DNA from: Pseudomonadota bacterium
GTDB lineage: Bacteria; Pseudomonadota; Alphaproteobacteria; Sphingomonadales; Sphingomonadaceae
DNA: 10,293 nucleotides
Reading direction: 5' to 3'
Assembly (NCBI GenBank): GCA_023390415.1
Contig: JAEWCW010000062.1
Span: 1-10,293 of the forward strand
The notes beneath the pieces are model-generated. The model was given only the letters and a program-made list of their open reading frames with translations. It ran no database searches and was not told the DNA's origin. The position numbers and the translations under genes are program-made. Of this stretch, positions 1-6,287 are shown one piece after another. How positions within the stretch are numbered: position 1 is the stretch's first letter; the number at the start of each line of letters is the position of its first letter.

Positions 1-28
1 CGTTTCAGGCTTACAGGAAGGGTCACCA

Positions 29-751
29 ATGAACATGCACAAGCAGCCGGCCGCAGCCGAAGCGCCGGCGCCCGCGCGCCGCGGCCTCCTCGCCCGCGCC
101 CACCGCCGCTATCTCGACATCCTCGGCTCGGTCTACATCTACAACGAGCATCGCGGCTATCGCAGCATCGACCGGGTGCTCGCGGCGGTGCGCTGGAAAT
201 ATCCCGAGATGGGGGATTTCATCGCGACGATCGAGAAGCACCGCCGCGACGAGCGCGCGCACTATCTGATGTTCCGCCGCTATTTCGAGGGCCTGGGGCA
301 GATGCCCTATGCGGTCGACATTACCTGCGGCCATATCGACCGGCTGATCCGCCTCACCTTCGGCTGCGGGATCGACGATCTCGACGAGAAGGGGATCATC
401 GAGGACAAGGAACAGTTCGACCTGCTCTGCCGGGTGATCATGCTCACCGAGATGCGCGGCATGCGCCAGGTGGAGATCCTTCTCAAGTCACGGCTGATGA
501 CCTCCGAGCGGGCGCTGGTGAAGATCTTCAAGGTGATCGAGCGCGACGAGCCCAGCCATTGGGCGCCCTACGAAGGCTGGCTCCGCGACCATCGCGGGCG
601 GATGCCCAATTGGCGCGAGAAGATGGCCGACGCCTGGGTCCACCGCAGCCTGATCCTGTTCAAGCTCCCCTTGCTCTACTTCAACCCCTGGCTGAGGCGC
701 CGCACCGACTGGGCGGACGAGGAGGATGGACCCGAGCCCCAGCTCTGCTAG
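29..751 (+). CDS. Ferritin-like di-iron domain protein
   Basis: This 240-residue protein is probably a cytoplasmic ferritin-like four-helix di-iron protein. The ligand pattern is complete: E40 (in YNEHRGY), E75 and H78 (DERAH), E141 (LTEMRG), and E174 and H177 (DEPSH), that is E, ExxH, E, ExxH as in ferritin-like carboxylate-bridged enzymes. The first 25 residues are Ala/Pro/Arg rich and probably disordered. The C-terminus (about 205-228) is hydrophobic then Arg-rich, which might touch the membrane. The start at 29 has a good ribosome site (AGGAAGGG, 15-22). The next gene begins 10 bases after its stop, so the two may be co-transcribed. Its substrate cannot be read from the sequence: oxidase, hydroxylase and iron-handling roles are all open. 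The fold call is fairly sure; the function is unknown. Confidence 0.8.
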   Translation: MNMHKQPAAAEAPAPARRGLLARAHRRYLDILGSVYIYNEHRGYRSIDRVLAAVRWKYPEMGDFIATIEKHRRDERAHYLMFRRYFEGLGQMPYAVDITCGHIDRLIRLTFGCGIDDLDEKGIIEDKEQFDLLCRVIMLTEMRGMRQVEILLKSRLMTSERALVKIFKVIERDEPSHWAPYEGWLRDHRGRMPNWREKMADAWVHRSLILFKLPLLYFNPWLRRRTDWADEEDGPEPQLC

Positions 752-761
752 CCTCCTCGGC

Positions 762-1112
762 ATGAACGCCCTCCTCTTCCTCGCGGCGCTCGCGGCTGCA
801 GCAGCGCCGCAGGGCGCGACCCAGCGCCGCTGCGGCTGGATCGACAATCCGACGCCCGCCAATTGGTGGCTGACCGACCGCGACGGCGAATGGCTGATCG
901 GCGCGCAGGGCGGCTACCAGGCGCCGGGCATGGACCGGATGCCGGACATGTCGACCCGCGGCTGGGTCCGGACGAACGGCAATTACGGCTATGGCTGCGG
1001 CTGCATGGACGTCACCATCGACCGCGCCAACAGGCGCATCACCCGGATCACCCGCGCCGCCCCCCTGCCCTTGCGCCAGTGCCGCGCCGACCGGAACTTG
1101 CCGCGACGCTAG
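762..1112 (+). CDS. Small secreted DUF4087 family protein
   Basis: A 116-residue protein with a hydrophobic N-terminal signal peptide (about 1-16, Ala/Leu rich), so probably periplasmic. The mature part matches my memory of the DUF4087 family: RCGWIDNPTPANWWLTDRDG at residues 23-42, then QGGYQA, then TNGNYGYGCGC near 71-81 and a closing Pro-Leu...CR-D-LP. Cysteines at 24, 79, 81 and 107 suggest disulfides. The family has no known function that I can name. An in-frame ATG at 726 is possible, but it sits one base after a GGAGG and would put 12 polar residues before the signal peptide, so 762 is preferred. Its stop is one base from the stop of the convergent gene on the minus strand. Confidence 0.72.
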   Translation: MNALLFLAALAAAAAPQGATQRRCGWIDNPTPANWWLTDRDGEWLIGAQGGYQAPGMDRMPDMSTRGWVRTNGNYGYGCGCMDVTIDRANRRITRITRAAPLPLRQCRADRNLPRR

Positions 1113-1113
1113 C

Positions 1114-1893
1114 CTAGGACGGCGGTGCATCCGCCGCCGAAGCGGACGCGTTGCCGATGCGCTTTCGAAGATAATAAGGCTCGCCGAGCGCGCCGCGCAG
1201 GGCGAGGGGGTGGATGTCCCGCACCCGCAGCCCGGCCGGGAGGCAGGCGGCGATCGGCCCGGAAAGTTGCGACAGGCTCTGCACCGAGGAACTGGTTCCA
1301 GGCCGGGTCGCCATCACCCGTTCCACCCCGTCCGGATCGCGCTCCATCACGCAGCGCCCCATCTGCGCGAGCTGGGCCTGCACGCCGGCCGACTGCGGCA
1401 CGGGCGGCAATTCGCTGGGCAAGGGCCCGGCGCTCCGCCCTCGCTCCCGTTCCCAGCGCCGGAGGGATTCGGCGATCGCCCCGCGCAGGACGAGATTCTC
1501 GACCCGCATGCTGCGAAAGCGCGCGCAGACCGTTCGCCGGGTGAAGCGGCCGCCGGTCAGCCGATCGATGATCTCGGTCTGCTCCGGCGAGTTGAGCTGA
1601 GTCGCAAGCAAAGCGAGTGCACGCGGCCGGTGGATCCGGACGATGCAGTTCGCCCATTCGCGAAGGTGCATCCCGGCCACCGGATCTGCGGCGAAATCGC
1701 TGACCGTCCGCCCGATCCGAGAGCTGATCGGAACCTCCTCGGAACCCTCCGCGCCGCGCTCGACGACGGTGACCTGCGAAGGGTCGGCCGACGGCTCGAC
1801 CGGGGGTGTGGCCGGGTCAGCCGCTTGAACGAGGAACGCGGTCAGCAGGGCCAGGGCCACGGCTTCAATTCCGACCGTTGCTGCCGCCCTCAT
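1114..1893 (-). CDS. Secreted protein of unknown function with two internal Cys-pair repeats
   Basis: A 259-residue protein that I do not recognise as a named family. Residues 7-25 form a signal peptide and residues 26-55 a Pro/Glu-rich linker, so it is probably periplasmic. The body is an internal duplication. Repeat 1 (about 76-146) and repeat 2 (about 174-243) each have a Cys (C83, C181), an 'AT' 15 residues later (T98, T196), a second Cys (C123, C217) and a closing LRGA-I/L-x-E motif (136-142, 232-238). One disulfide per repeat is a reasonable inference. The start at 1893 lies inside the end of the upstream gene (29-base overlap) and has no clear ribosome site, so translational coupling is likely. 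The open frame runs upstream to 2217, but that part is a shadow of the preceding gene. Confidence 0.72.
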   Translation of the reverse strand: MRAAATVGIEAVALALLTAFLVQAADPATPPVEPSADPSQVTVVERGAEGSEEVPISSRIGRTVSDFAADPVAGMHLREWANCIVRIHRPRALALLATQLNSPEQTEIIDRLTGGRFTRRTVCARFRSMRVENLVLRGAIAESLRRWERERGRSAGPLPSELPPVPQSAGVQAQLAQMGRCVMERDPDGVERVMATRPGTSSSVQSLSQLSGPIAACLPAGLRVRDIHPLALRGALGEPYYLRKRIGNASASAADAPPS

Positions 1894-2509
1894 AGCCGCA
1901 ACTGCGGTTGCCGCAGCGGGCGGAATTCTGGAGATCGCGGCGGAGCTGCGCCCGGTCGGCATCGAAGATGACCCATTCGGCCGCCGTCTTGCAGACGCGC
2001 TGGGTCCGCACGTGCGAGCCGATCGCCAGTTCCTCGCGCCGGCAGATCGGGCGATCGGGATCGTCGCCGGCGATGGCGACCGCCTCGTCCTGGGCACCCA
2101 TCGCGAAGCCGAGCTCGCTGACATACCAGCGCTCGCCTTCGCGATGCTGGGGCCGGAAATCGCCGCGGCGAAGCTGGGCGAGCACGATGCGGCCGACCAG
2201 GGTCTCGAGTGCCTCACAACCCGCTTCGTGGACGACGACCGACTCGGTCGTGCCGTCCGCGTTCATCAGCAGCGCAAAGGGAACGACGACGTTGAAGCGG
2301 CGATCATGCGCGCCGGCGAGGGTGCAGCGGCCGTCCGAGAGCATCTCCTCGACCCTGCGGACCATTTCCGCCTCCGGCATCTGCCGATCGAGCCGGATCG
2401 GCTCGGGGAATTCCGAAGGATCGAACCTCCCGACGTCGACCGAAATCTCCGCTGCGGCCGGCGCAACGGGTTGAACAAGCGCAAGAATGAGCGCGGCAAG
2501 GAACGACAT
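1865..2509 (-). CDS. Secreted TonB-C-like domain protein, paralogue A
   Basis: A 214-residue exported protein: signal peptide 1-20 ending AxA, then two cysteine-pair regions. Region 1 (about 51-122) has C62 and C98 and the pattern of a TonB C-terminal-like fold: a strand, 'NADGT', 'VVVHEAGC', a helix, then 'GDFRP'. Region 2 (about 127-195) has C156 and C173 and ends TAAEW...D..QLRRD, a pattern I associate with sphingomonad secreted proteins. It has no membrane anchor or Pro-rich arm, so it is not a normal TonB. It is a tandem copy of the gene at 2606-3223: I count about 26 differences in the first 198 residues. The tail differs and adds C199 and C204. The start at 2509 has a strong GGGGGAGAG ribosome site. 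The role is unknown. Confidence 0.78.
   Translation of the reverse strand: MSFLAALILALVQPVAPAAAEISVDVGRFDPSEFPEPIRLDRQMPEAEMVRRVEEMLSDGRCTLAGAHDRRFNVVVPFALLMNADGTTESVVVHEAGCEALETLVGRIVLAQLRRGDFRPQHREGERWYVSELGFAMGAQDEAVAIAGDDPDRPICRREELAIGSHVRTQRVCKTAAEWVIFDADRAQLRRDLQNSARCGNRSCGYEGGSNGRN
1902..1916 (-). other. Stem-loop just upstream of the third gene's start
   Basis: CTGCGG and CCGCAG form a 6-bp stem with a 3-base loop, lying 8 bases upstream of the ATG at 1893 on the minus strand, where a ribosome site would be expected. An alternative pairing (1896-1900 with 1903-1907) would reach closer to the start. It may limit independent initiation and so favour coupling to the upstream gene; that is inference. 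Confidence 0.35.
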
Positions 2510-2539
2510 GGCGGCTCTCCCCCAAGTGCCAAGGCCGGC

Positions 2540-2569
2540 AGGGTATGTGAATCAGGTCCCCCTGGTCAA
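2540..2569 (-). promoter_or_regulatory. Predicted promoter of paralogue A
   Basis: On the minus strand, TTGACC (2564-2569) and TACCCT (2540-2545) are separated by 18 bases, 30 bases before the ATG at 2509. Both boxes sit exactly 714 bases from those of paralogue B, although the 18 bases between the boxes have diverged. This implies that paralogue A need not depend on read-through from B. Confidence 0.45.
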
Positions 2570-2605
2570 TTGCGCCGTCTGAAATCCGCTAGGCTCCGGA
2601 CTCGA

Positions 2606-3223
2606 TTAGAAACGGATACCGGGCGTGCCTTGGGCCGCATTCTGGATGTCGCGGCGAAGCTGCTCGCGGTCGGCGTCGAAGATGACCCATTCGGCGGCCG
2701 TCCTGCAGATGCGCTGGGTGCGCAGATGCGACCCGAGGGCGAGTTCCTCCTGCCGGCAGATCGGCCGATCGGGATCGTTTGCGGCGATCGCAACCGCCTC
2801 GCCCTGGGTCCCCATCGCAAAGGCGAGCTCGCTGACATACCAGCGCTCCCCGTCGCGATGCTGGGGCCGGAAATCGCCGCGGCGAAGCTGGGCGAGCACG
2901 ATGCGCCCGACCAGGACCTCCAGAGCCTCGCATCCCGCTTCGTGGACGACGACCGTTTCGGTCGTGCCGTCCGCATTCATCAGGAGGGCGAAGGGCACGA
3001 CGATGTTGAAGCGGCGGTCGTGCGCGCCCGCGATGGTGCAACGGCCGTCGGAGAGCATGTCCTCGACCCTGTCGACCATCTCCGCTTCCGGCATCCGCCG
3101 ATCGAGCCGGATCGGCTCCGGGAATTCGGAAGGGTCGAACCGCCCGACGTCGACCGGGATTTCGGCCGCGGCCGGCGTCGCGGGTTGAGCGAGCGCAAGA
3201 ATGAGCGCGGCAAGGATCGACAT
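2606..3223 (-). CDS. Secreted TonB-C-like domain protein, paralogue B
   Basis: This 205-residue protein is the first gene of the minus-strand group and near-twin of the gene at 1865-2509. It has the same signal peptide (1-20), the same Cys pairs (C62/C98 and C156/C173) and the same TonB-C-like centre, but a short tail ending GTPGIRF instead of the Cys-rich one. The open frame extends upstream to 3283, but the ATG at 3223 is preferred: it has a GGGGGAGAG ribosome site and begins the signal peptide exactly as in the paralogue. The gap to paralogue A is 96 bases, with a second promoter in it. The TonB-like fold is my inference from pattern; no partner or substrate can be named. Confidence 0.8.
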   Translation of the reverse strand: MSILAALILALAQPATPAAAEIPVDVGRFDPSEFPEPIRLDRRMPEAEMVDRVEDMLSDGRCTIAGAHDRRFNIVVPFALLMNADGTTETVVVHEAGCEALEVLVGRIVLAQLRRGDFRPQHRDGERWYVSELAFAMGTQGEAVAIAANDPDRPICRQEELALGSHLRTQRICRTAAEWVIFDADREQLRRDIQNAAQGTPGIRF

Positions 3224-3253
3224 GGCTGCTCTCCCCCGAGTGCCAAGCCCGGC

Positions 3254-3283
3254 AGAGTAAGTGGGGACGGCGTATGCGGTCAA
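3254..3283 (-). promoter_or_regulatory. Predicted promoter of paralogue B
   Basis: On the minus strand, TTGACC (3278-3283) and TACTCT (3254-3259) are separated by 18 bases, 30 bases before the ATG at 3223. The -35 box lies inside the first codons of the divergent gene if that gene starts at 3274. The same pair recurs at the paralogue with the same spacing. Confidence 0.5.
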
Positions 3284-3942
3284 TCGTCCGGCTGGAATCC
3301 GGCGCCGGACGCCTCTATCAGCCGCCTGTGCCGGTCCGCTCCCTCTTCGCCACCCGCTTCTACGAGGGCGACCTCGGCGATCCCGCTCTGGTCGCGGCGC
3401 TCGAGCATTCGTGCCGGGCGCTGGCCGAGGAGGACATGGCGGGGCGGCGCTGGTCGCGGGACCATGGCTATCGCGGCTACACCTCCTATGCGTCGCTGAA
3501 CGACCTGCCCGAGCGCGACCCGGACATCGCCGCGCTGGTGCGCAAGCTCAATCGCCACGTCGCCGCCTTCGCCGCCGACTGCGCCATGGACCTGGGCGGG
3601 CGGCGGCCGAAGCTGGACAGCCTGTGGGTCAACGTCCTCAAGCCCGGCGGCTCCCATAGCGGCCATATCCATCCGCACAGCATCGTCTCCGGCACCGTCT
3701 ACGTGGCGGTGCCGCCGGGATCGGGGCCGCTCAAGCTGGAGGACCCGCGGCTTCCGCTGATGATGGCCGCGCCGACCCGCCGCGCCGACGCGCCCGAGGA
3801 TCTGCAGAGCTTCGTCTATGCCGCGCCGGCGCCGGGCAGCATCTTCCTGTGGGAAAGCTGGCTTCGCCACGAGGTGGTGCCCGGCACCGGGCCCAAGGGC
3901 GCGGGCGGCGAGCGGATCAGCATCAGCTTCAATTATCGCTGA
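3274..3942 (+). CDS. Putative 2-oxoglutarate/Fe(II)-dependent oxygenase (TIGR02466 type)
   Basis: A 222-residue cytoplasmic protein resembling the TIGR02466 / 2OG-FeII_Oxy_5 family of putative non-haem iron oxygenases. The core motif HSGHIHPHS (128-136) followed by SGTVYV supplies candidate iron-binding histidines (H131, H133). The distal histidine is H199 (WLRHEV), and R214 in ERISISFNYR is the likely 2-oxoglutarate contact. The substrate is unknown in this family. The ATG at 3274 has a modest GGGGA site. GTG at 3328 would start right at the family core (PVRSLFATRFY) but has no visible ribosome site, so the first 18 residues are uncertain. It is divergent from the paralogue pair, and with the ATG start its first codons overlap their -35 box. 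A terminator-like hairpin follows at 4011. Confidence 0.82.
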   Translation: MRSIVRLESGAGRLYQPPVPVRSLFATRFYEGDLGDPALVAALEHSCRALAEEDMAGRRWSRDHGYRGYTSYASLNDLPERDPDIAALVRKLNRHVAAFAADCAMDLGGRRPKLDSLWVNVLKPGGSHSGHIHPHSIVSGTVYVAVPPGSGPLKLEDPRLPLMMAAPTRRADAPEDLQSFVYAAPAPGSIFLWESWLRHEVVPGTGPKGAGGERISISFNYR

Positions 3943-3944
3943 CG

Positions 3945-3980
3945 AAAAAACGGCCGGAGACGCTGTCACGCCCCCGGCCG
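3945..3980 (-). terminator. Intrinsic-terminator-like hairpin facing left
   Basis: CGGCCGG (3951-3957) pairs with CCGGCCG (3974-3980) across a 16-base loop, and on the minus strand it is followed at once by six T (A run 3945-3950). No minus-strand gene feeds it, so it would act on antisense transcripts entering from the ychF side. The long loop makes it moderate at best. Confidence 0.35.
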
Positions 3981-4010
3981 ATCTCTCCCCCCGAGATGGT
4001 CCCTCCTCGA

Positions 4011-4048
4011 TGCCGCCGCGGCCTCCGCCGCGGCGCGCATATCTTTTT
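4011..4048 (+). terminator. Probable terminator of the oxygenase gene
   Basis: A 9-bp GC stem (4014-4022 with 4027-4035, loop CTCC) extends by three more pairs past a bulged C (4011-4013 with 4037-4039). It is followed by TATCTTTTT, a passable U tract. It lies 68 bases after the stop at 3942 and just before the predicted ychF promoter. Confidence 0.45.
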
Positions 4049-4076
4049 GATATCTGGCAAATTTATAGAGTAAAGT
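4047..4076 (+). promoter_or_regulatory. Predicted ychF promoter in an AT-rich island
   Basis: TTGATA (4047-4052) and TAAAGT (4071-4076) are separated by 18 bases inside the only AT-rich patch of the region (4038-4092). Transcription would start near 4083, giving a leader of roughly 125 bases before the ATG at 4209. It would drive the ychF, reductase and phosphodiesterase unit. A 10-base sequence, TCTGGCAAAT, occurs inside the spacer (4053-4062) and again in the leader (4126-4135). Confidence 0.45.
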
Positions 4077-4167
4077 AGAATTACGGTTTAGGTCCGAAAC
4101 GGCGCTATCTCCGCCGCCCCGGCCCTCTGGCAAATCCGCGCGCTTCCGCCTAAGTCCGCCCGCAAAT

Positions 4168-4191
4168 GCGCGGCCGCGAACCGCGGCGCGC
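4168..4191 (+). other. Strong stem-loop in the ychF leader
   Basis: GCCGCG (4173-4178) pairs with CGCGGC (4182-4187) around a 3-base loop, and four more GC pairs (4168-4171 with 4188-4191) follow across a bulged G. The helix ends 7 bases before the GGAG ribosome site at 4199. It could affect ribosome access, but chance pairing in GC-rich DNA is also possible. Confidence 0.35.
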
Positions 4192-4208
4192 CCTTCACGG
4201 AGTTTGGA

Positions 4209-5309
4209 ATGGGTTTTCGTTGCGGCATCGTCGGCCTGCCCAATGTCGGCAAATCGACGCTTTTCAATGCGCTGACCGAGACCGCCGCGGCGCAGGCGGC
4301 AAACTATCCCTTCTGCACGATCGAGCCGAACGTCGGCCGCGTCGCCGTCCCCGATCCGCGGCTCCAGGAGATCGCCAAGGTCGCCAAGTCCGCCAACGTG
4401 ATCGAGACCCAGCTCGAGTTCGTCGACATTGCCGGCCTGGTCCGCGGCGCGTCCAAGGGCGAGGGGCTCGGCAACCAGTTCCTCGCCAACATCCGGGAGG
4501 TCGACGCGATCGTCCACGTGCTGCGCTGCTTCGAGGAAGGCGACGTGACCCATGTCGAGGGCCGGGTCGATCCGGTCGCGGACGCGGAGACGGTCGAGAC
4601 CGAATTGATGCTCGCCGATCTCGAGAGCCTCGAGAAAAGGGTCCCCAACCTCGTCAAGAAGGCGCAGCAGGGCGACAAGGAGGCCAAGGTCCAGGCGAGC
4701 GTGCTCGGCCAGGCGCTGGAGCTCCTGCGCGACTCCCAGCCCGCGCGCCTCACCGAGCCCAAGGATGCCGAGGAGAAACTGGCGCTGGAGCGCGCACAGC
4801 TCCTCACTGCCAAGCCCGTCCTTTACGTCTGCAACGTCGACGAGGGCGACGCCGCGACCGGCAACGCCCACAGCGCGCGCGTGTTCGAGAAGGCCGCGGC
4901 CGAGGGCGCCAAGGCGGTGATCATCTCGGCCGCGATCGAGGCCGAGATCGCGACCATGGCTCCGGAGGACCGCGCCGACTTCCTCTCCGACCTCGGCCTC
5001 CAGGAGACCGGCCTCGCCCGGATCATCCGCGCCGGCTACGACCTCCTCCACCTGATCACCTTCTTCACCGCCGGCCCCAAGGAAGCGCGCGCCTGGACGG
5101 TGGAGAAAGGCTCCAAGGCCCCGCAGGCCGCGGGCGCGATCCACTCCGACTTCGAGCGCGGCTTCATCCGCGCCGAGACCATCGCCTTCGACGATTTCGT
5201 GAAGTTCGGCGGCGAGGCGGGCGCCAAGGACGCCGGCAAGATGCGCGCCGAGGGCAAGGACTATGTCACCCAGGACGGCGACGTGATGCTGTTCCGCTTC
5301 AACGTCTGA
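4209..5309 (+). CDS. ychF: Redox-regulated ribosome-binding ATPase YchF
   Basis: A 366-residue Obg-family P-loop protein, the normal length for YchF/OLA1. The Walker A motif is GLPNVGKST (9-17) and switch II is DIAG (73-76). The G4 position reads NVDE (209-212) instead of NKxD, the change that makes this family prefer ATP to GTP. The stretch at about 130-200 is charged and helical, the usual coiled-coil insertion. The C-terminal TGS domain covers about 280-363 (ITFFTAGPKEARAWTV ... MLFRFNV). Known family members bind the ribosome and affect oxidative-stress responses. The GGAG ribosome site lies at 4199-4202. The aldo/keto reductase gene starts 11 bases after its stop, so they are probably one operon. 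Nothing in it looks unusual. Confidence 0.97.
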   Translation: MGFRCGIVGLPNVGKSTLFNALTETAAAQAANYPFCTIEPNVGRVAVPDPRLQEIAKVAKSANVIETQLEFVDIAGLVRGASKGEGLGNQFLANIREVDAIVHVLRCFEEGDVTHVEGRVDPVADAETVETELMLADLESLEKRVPNLVKKAQQGDKEAKVQASVLGQALELLRDSQPARLTEPKDAEEKLALERAQLLTAKPVLYVCNVDEGDAATGNAHSARVFEKAAAEGAKAVIISAAIEAEIATMAPEDRADFLSDLGLQETGLARIIRAGYDLLHLITFFTAGPKEARAWTVEKGSKAPQAAGAIHSDFERGFIRAETIAFDDFVKFGGEAGAKDAGKMRAEGKDYVTQDGDVMLFRFNV

Positions 5310-5320
5310 GGAGAGACTGA

Positions 5321-6271
5321 ATGGCGGAGATGAGGATCCTTGGCCGGAGCGGCCTCGCCACCCCGCCCCTCATCTTCGGCGGCAACGTCTTCGGCTGGAC
5401 CGCGGACGAGCCGACCAGCTTCGCTCTGCTCGACCGGTTCGTCGCCGCCGGCGGGACGATGATCGACACGGCCGACGTCTATTCCGCCTGGGTTCCGGGC
5501 AATCAGGGCGGCGAATCCGAGACGATCATCGGCAATTGGCTGAAGCGCCGAGGCCGCAGGGACGACGTCCTGATCGCGACCAAGGTCGGCCTGGAAGGCG
5601 GGCTCGGCCGCGCGAACATCCTCCGCGGAATCGACGAGTCGCTGCGCCGCCTCGGCACCGACTATGTCGACCTCCATTACGCCCACCGCGACGACGAGCA
5701 GGTGCCGCTGGAGGAGACTCTGGAGGCGTTCGACTCGCTGGTTCGCGCAGGCAAGGTCCGCGCCCTCGGCGCCTCGCAAATCTCGGCCGAACGGCTCGAT
5801 TCCGCGATCGCCGTAGCCGCCGAGGGCGGCTGGACCGGCTATTCGGTGCTCCAGGCCTGGTACAGCCTGGTCGAGCGGCCGCGCTACGAGGAGGGGCTGA
5901 GGGAGGTGGTCGCGGGCCACGGCCTCAGCATGTGCGCCTTCTATGCGCTCGCCAACGGCTATCTGACGGGGAAGTACCGGAGCGCCGAGGATGTCGGGAA
6001 AAGCGCCCGCGGCGAACGCGTCGCCGAATATATCGAGGGGCGCGGCCCCGAAATCCTCGCCGCCCTCGACGAGGTCGCCGCGGAGGCGGGCGCGACGCCT
6101 TCGCAGGTCGCCCTCGCCTGGACCGCCGCCCAGCCGACCGTCACCGCGCCGCTGGCCAGCGCCCGGACCCTCGAACAGCTCGACGAGCTTCTCGGGTCCC
6201 TCGATCTTACACTGACCCCGGCCCAGATCGAGCGCCTCGACGCGGCCAGCGCGGTTCCGGCAACGAGCTGA
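5321..6271 (+). CDS. Aldo/keto reductase
   Basis: A 316-residue NAD(P)H-dependent oxidoreductase with the (beta/alpha)8 barrel pattern of the aldo/keto reductase superfamily. The catalytic tetrad is visible: D49 and Y54 in DTADVYS, K88 in IATKVG, and H122 in YAHRDD. The N-terminus (RILGRSGLATPPLIFGGNVFGW) and the internal QAWYSLVER (178-186) resemble the YajO/YghZ-like bacterial branch that reduces small aldehydes and ketones; the substrate cannot be fixed. The cofactor site is in the last third (APLASARTLEQLDE). It has a GAGGAGA ribosome site, starts 11 bases after ychF, and its stop is 16 bases before the phosphodiesterase gene, so it is the middle gene of a tight three-gene unit. Confidence 0.93.
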   Translation: MAEMRILGRSGLATPPLIFGGNVFGWTADEPTSFALLDRFVAAGGTMIDTADVYSAWVPGNQGGESETIIGNWLKRRGRRDDVLIATKVGLEGGLGRANILRGIDESLRRLGTDYVDLHYAHRDDEQVPLEETLEAFDSLVRAGKVRALGASQISAERLDSAIAVAAEGGWTGYSVLQAWYSLVERPRYEEGLREVVAGHGLSMCAFYALANGYLTGKYRSAEDVGKSARGERVAEYIEGRGPEILAALDEVAAEAGATPSQVALAWTAAQPTVTAPLASARTLEQLDELLGSLDLTLTPAQIERLDAASAVPATS

Positions 6272-6287
6272 TTCGGGAATATTGGGT

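Larger units (their letters stand above)
1918..3303. repeat. Tandem gene duplication, 714-bp period
   Basis: The blocks at about 1918-2588 and 2632-3302 align with a constant offset of 714 bases through the coding regions, ribosome sites and promoter boxes. Homology runs past the starts of the two minus-strand genes and into the first codons of the oxygenase gene at 3274: the copy at about 2564-2588 keeps GGTCAAT and a CTGAAATCCG that match 3278-3302. An 18-base stretch between the promoter boxes does not align. Both copies are intact. Confidence 0.9.

Noticed and set aside
991..1971. 326-residue plus-strand open frame
   Set aside because: It overlaps three real genes and is rich in Arg, Pro and Gly, as false frames here are.
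2012..3499. 495-residue plus-strand open frame with an internal repeat
   Set aside because: It is the antisense of the two duplicated secreted genes, and its repeat simply mirrors their duplication. The minus-strand frames have signal peptides, ribosome sites and promoters.
3981..3997. Short hairpin ATCTC/GAGAT
   Set aside because: Only five pairs with a seven-base loop and no T run; too weak to call.
3966..5144. 392-residue minus-strand open frame opposite ychF
   Set aside because: Antisense shadow caused by GC-rich codon use; ychF on the plus strand is unmistakable.
4166..5320. 384-residue Arg/Pro-rich plus-strand frame overlapping ychF
   Set aside because: Frame-shifted shadow of ychF with composition typical of GC-rich false frames.
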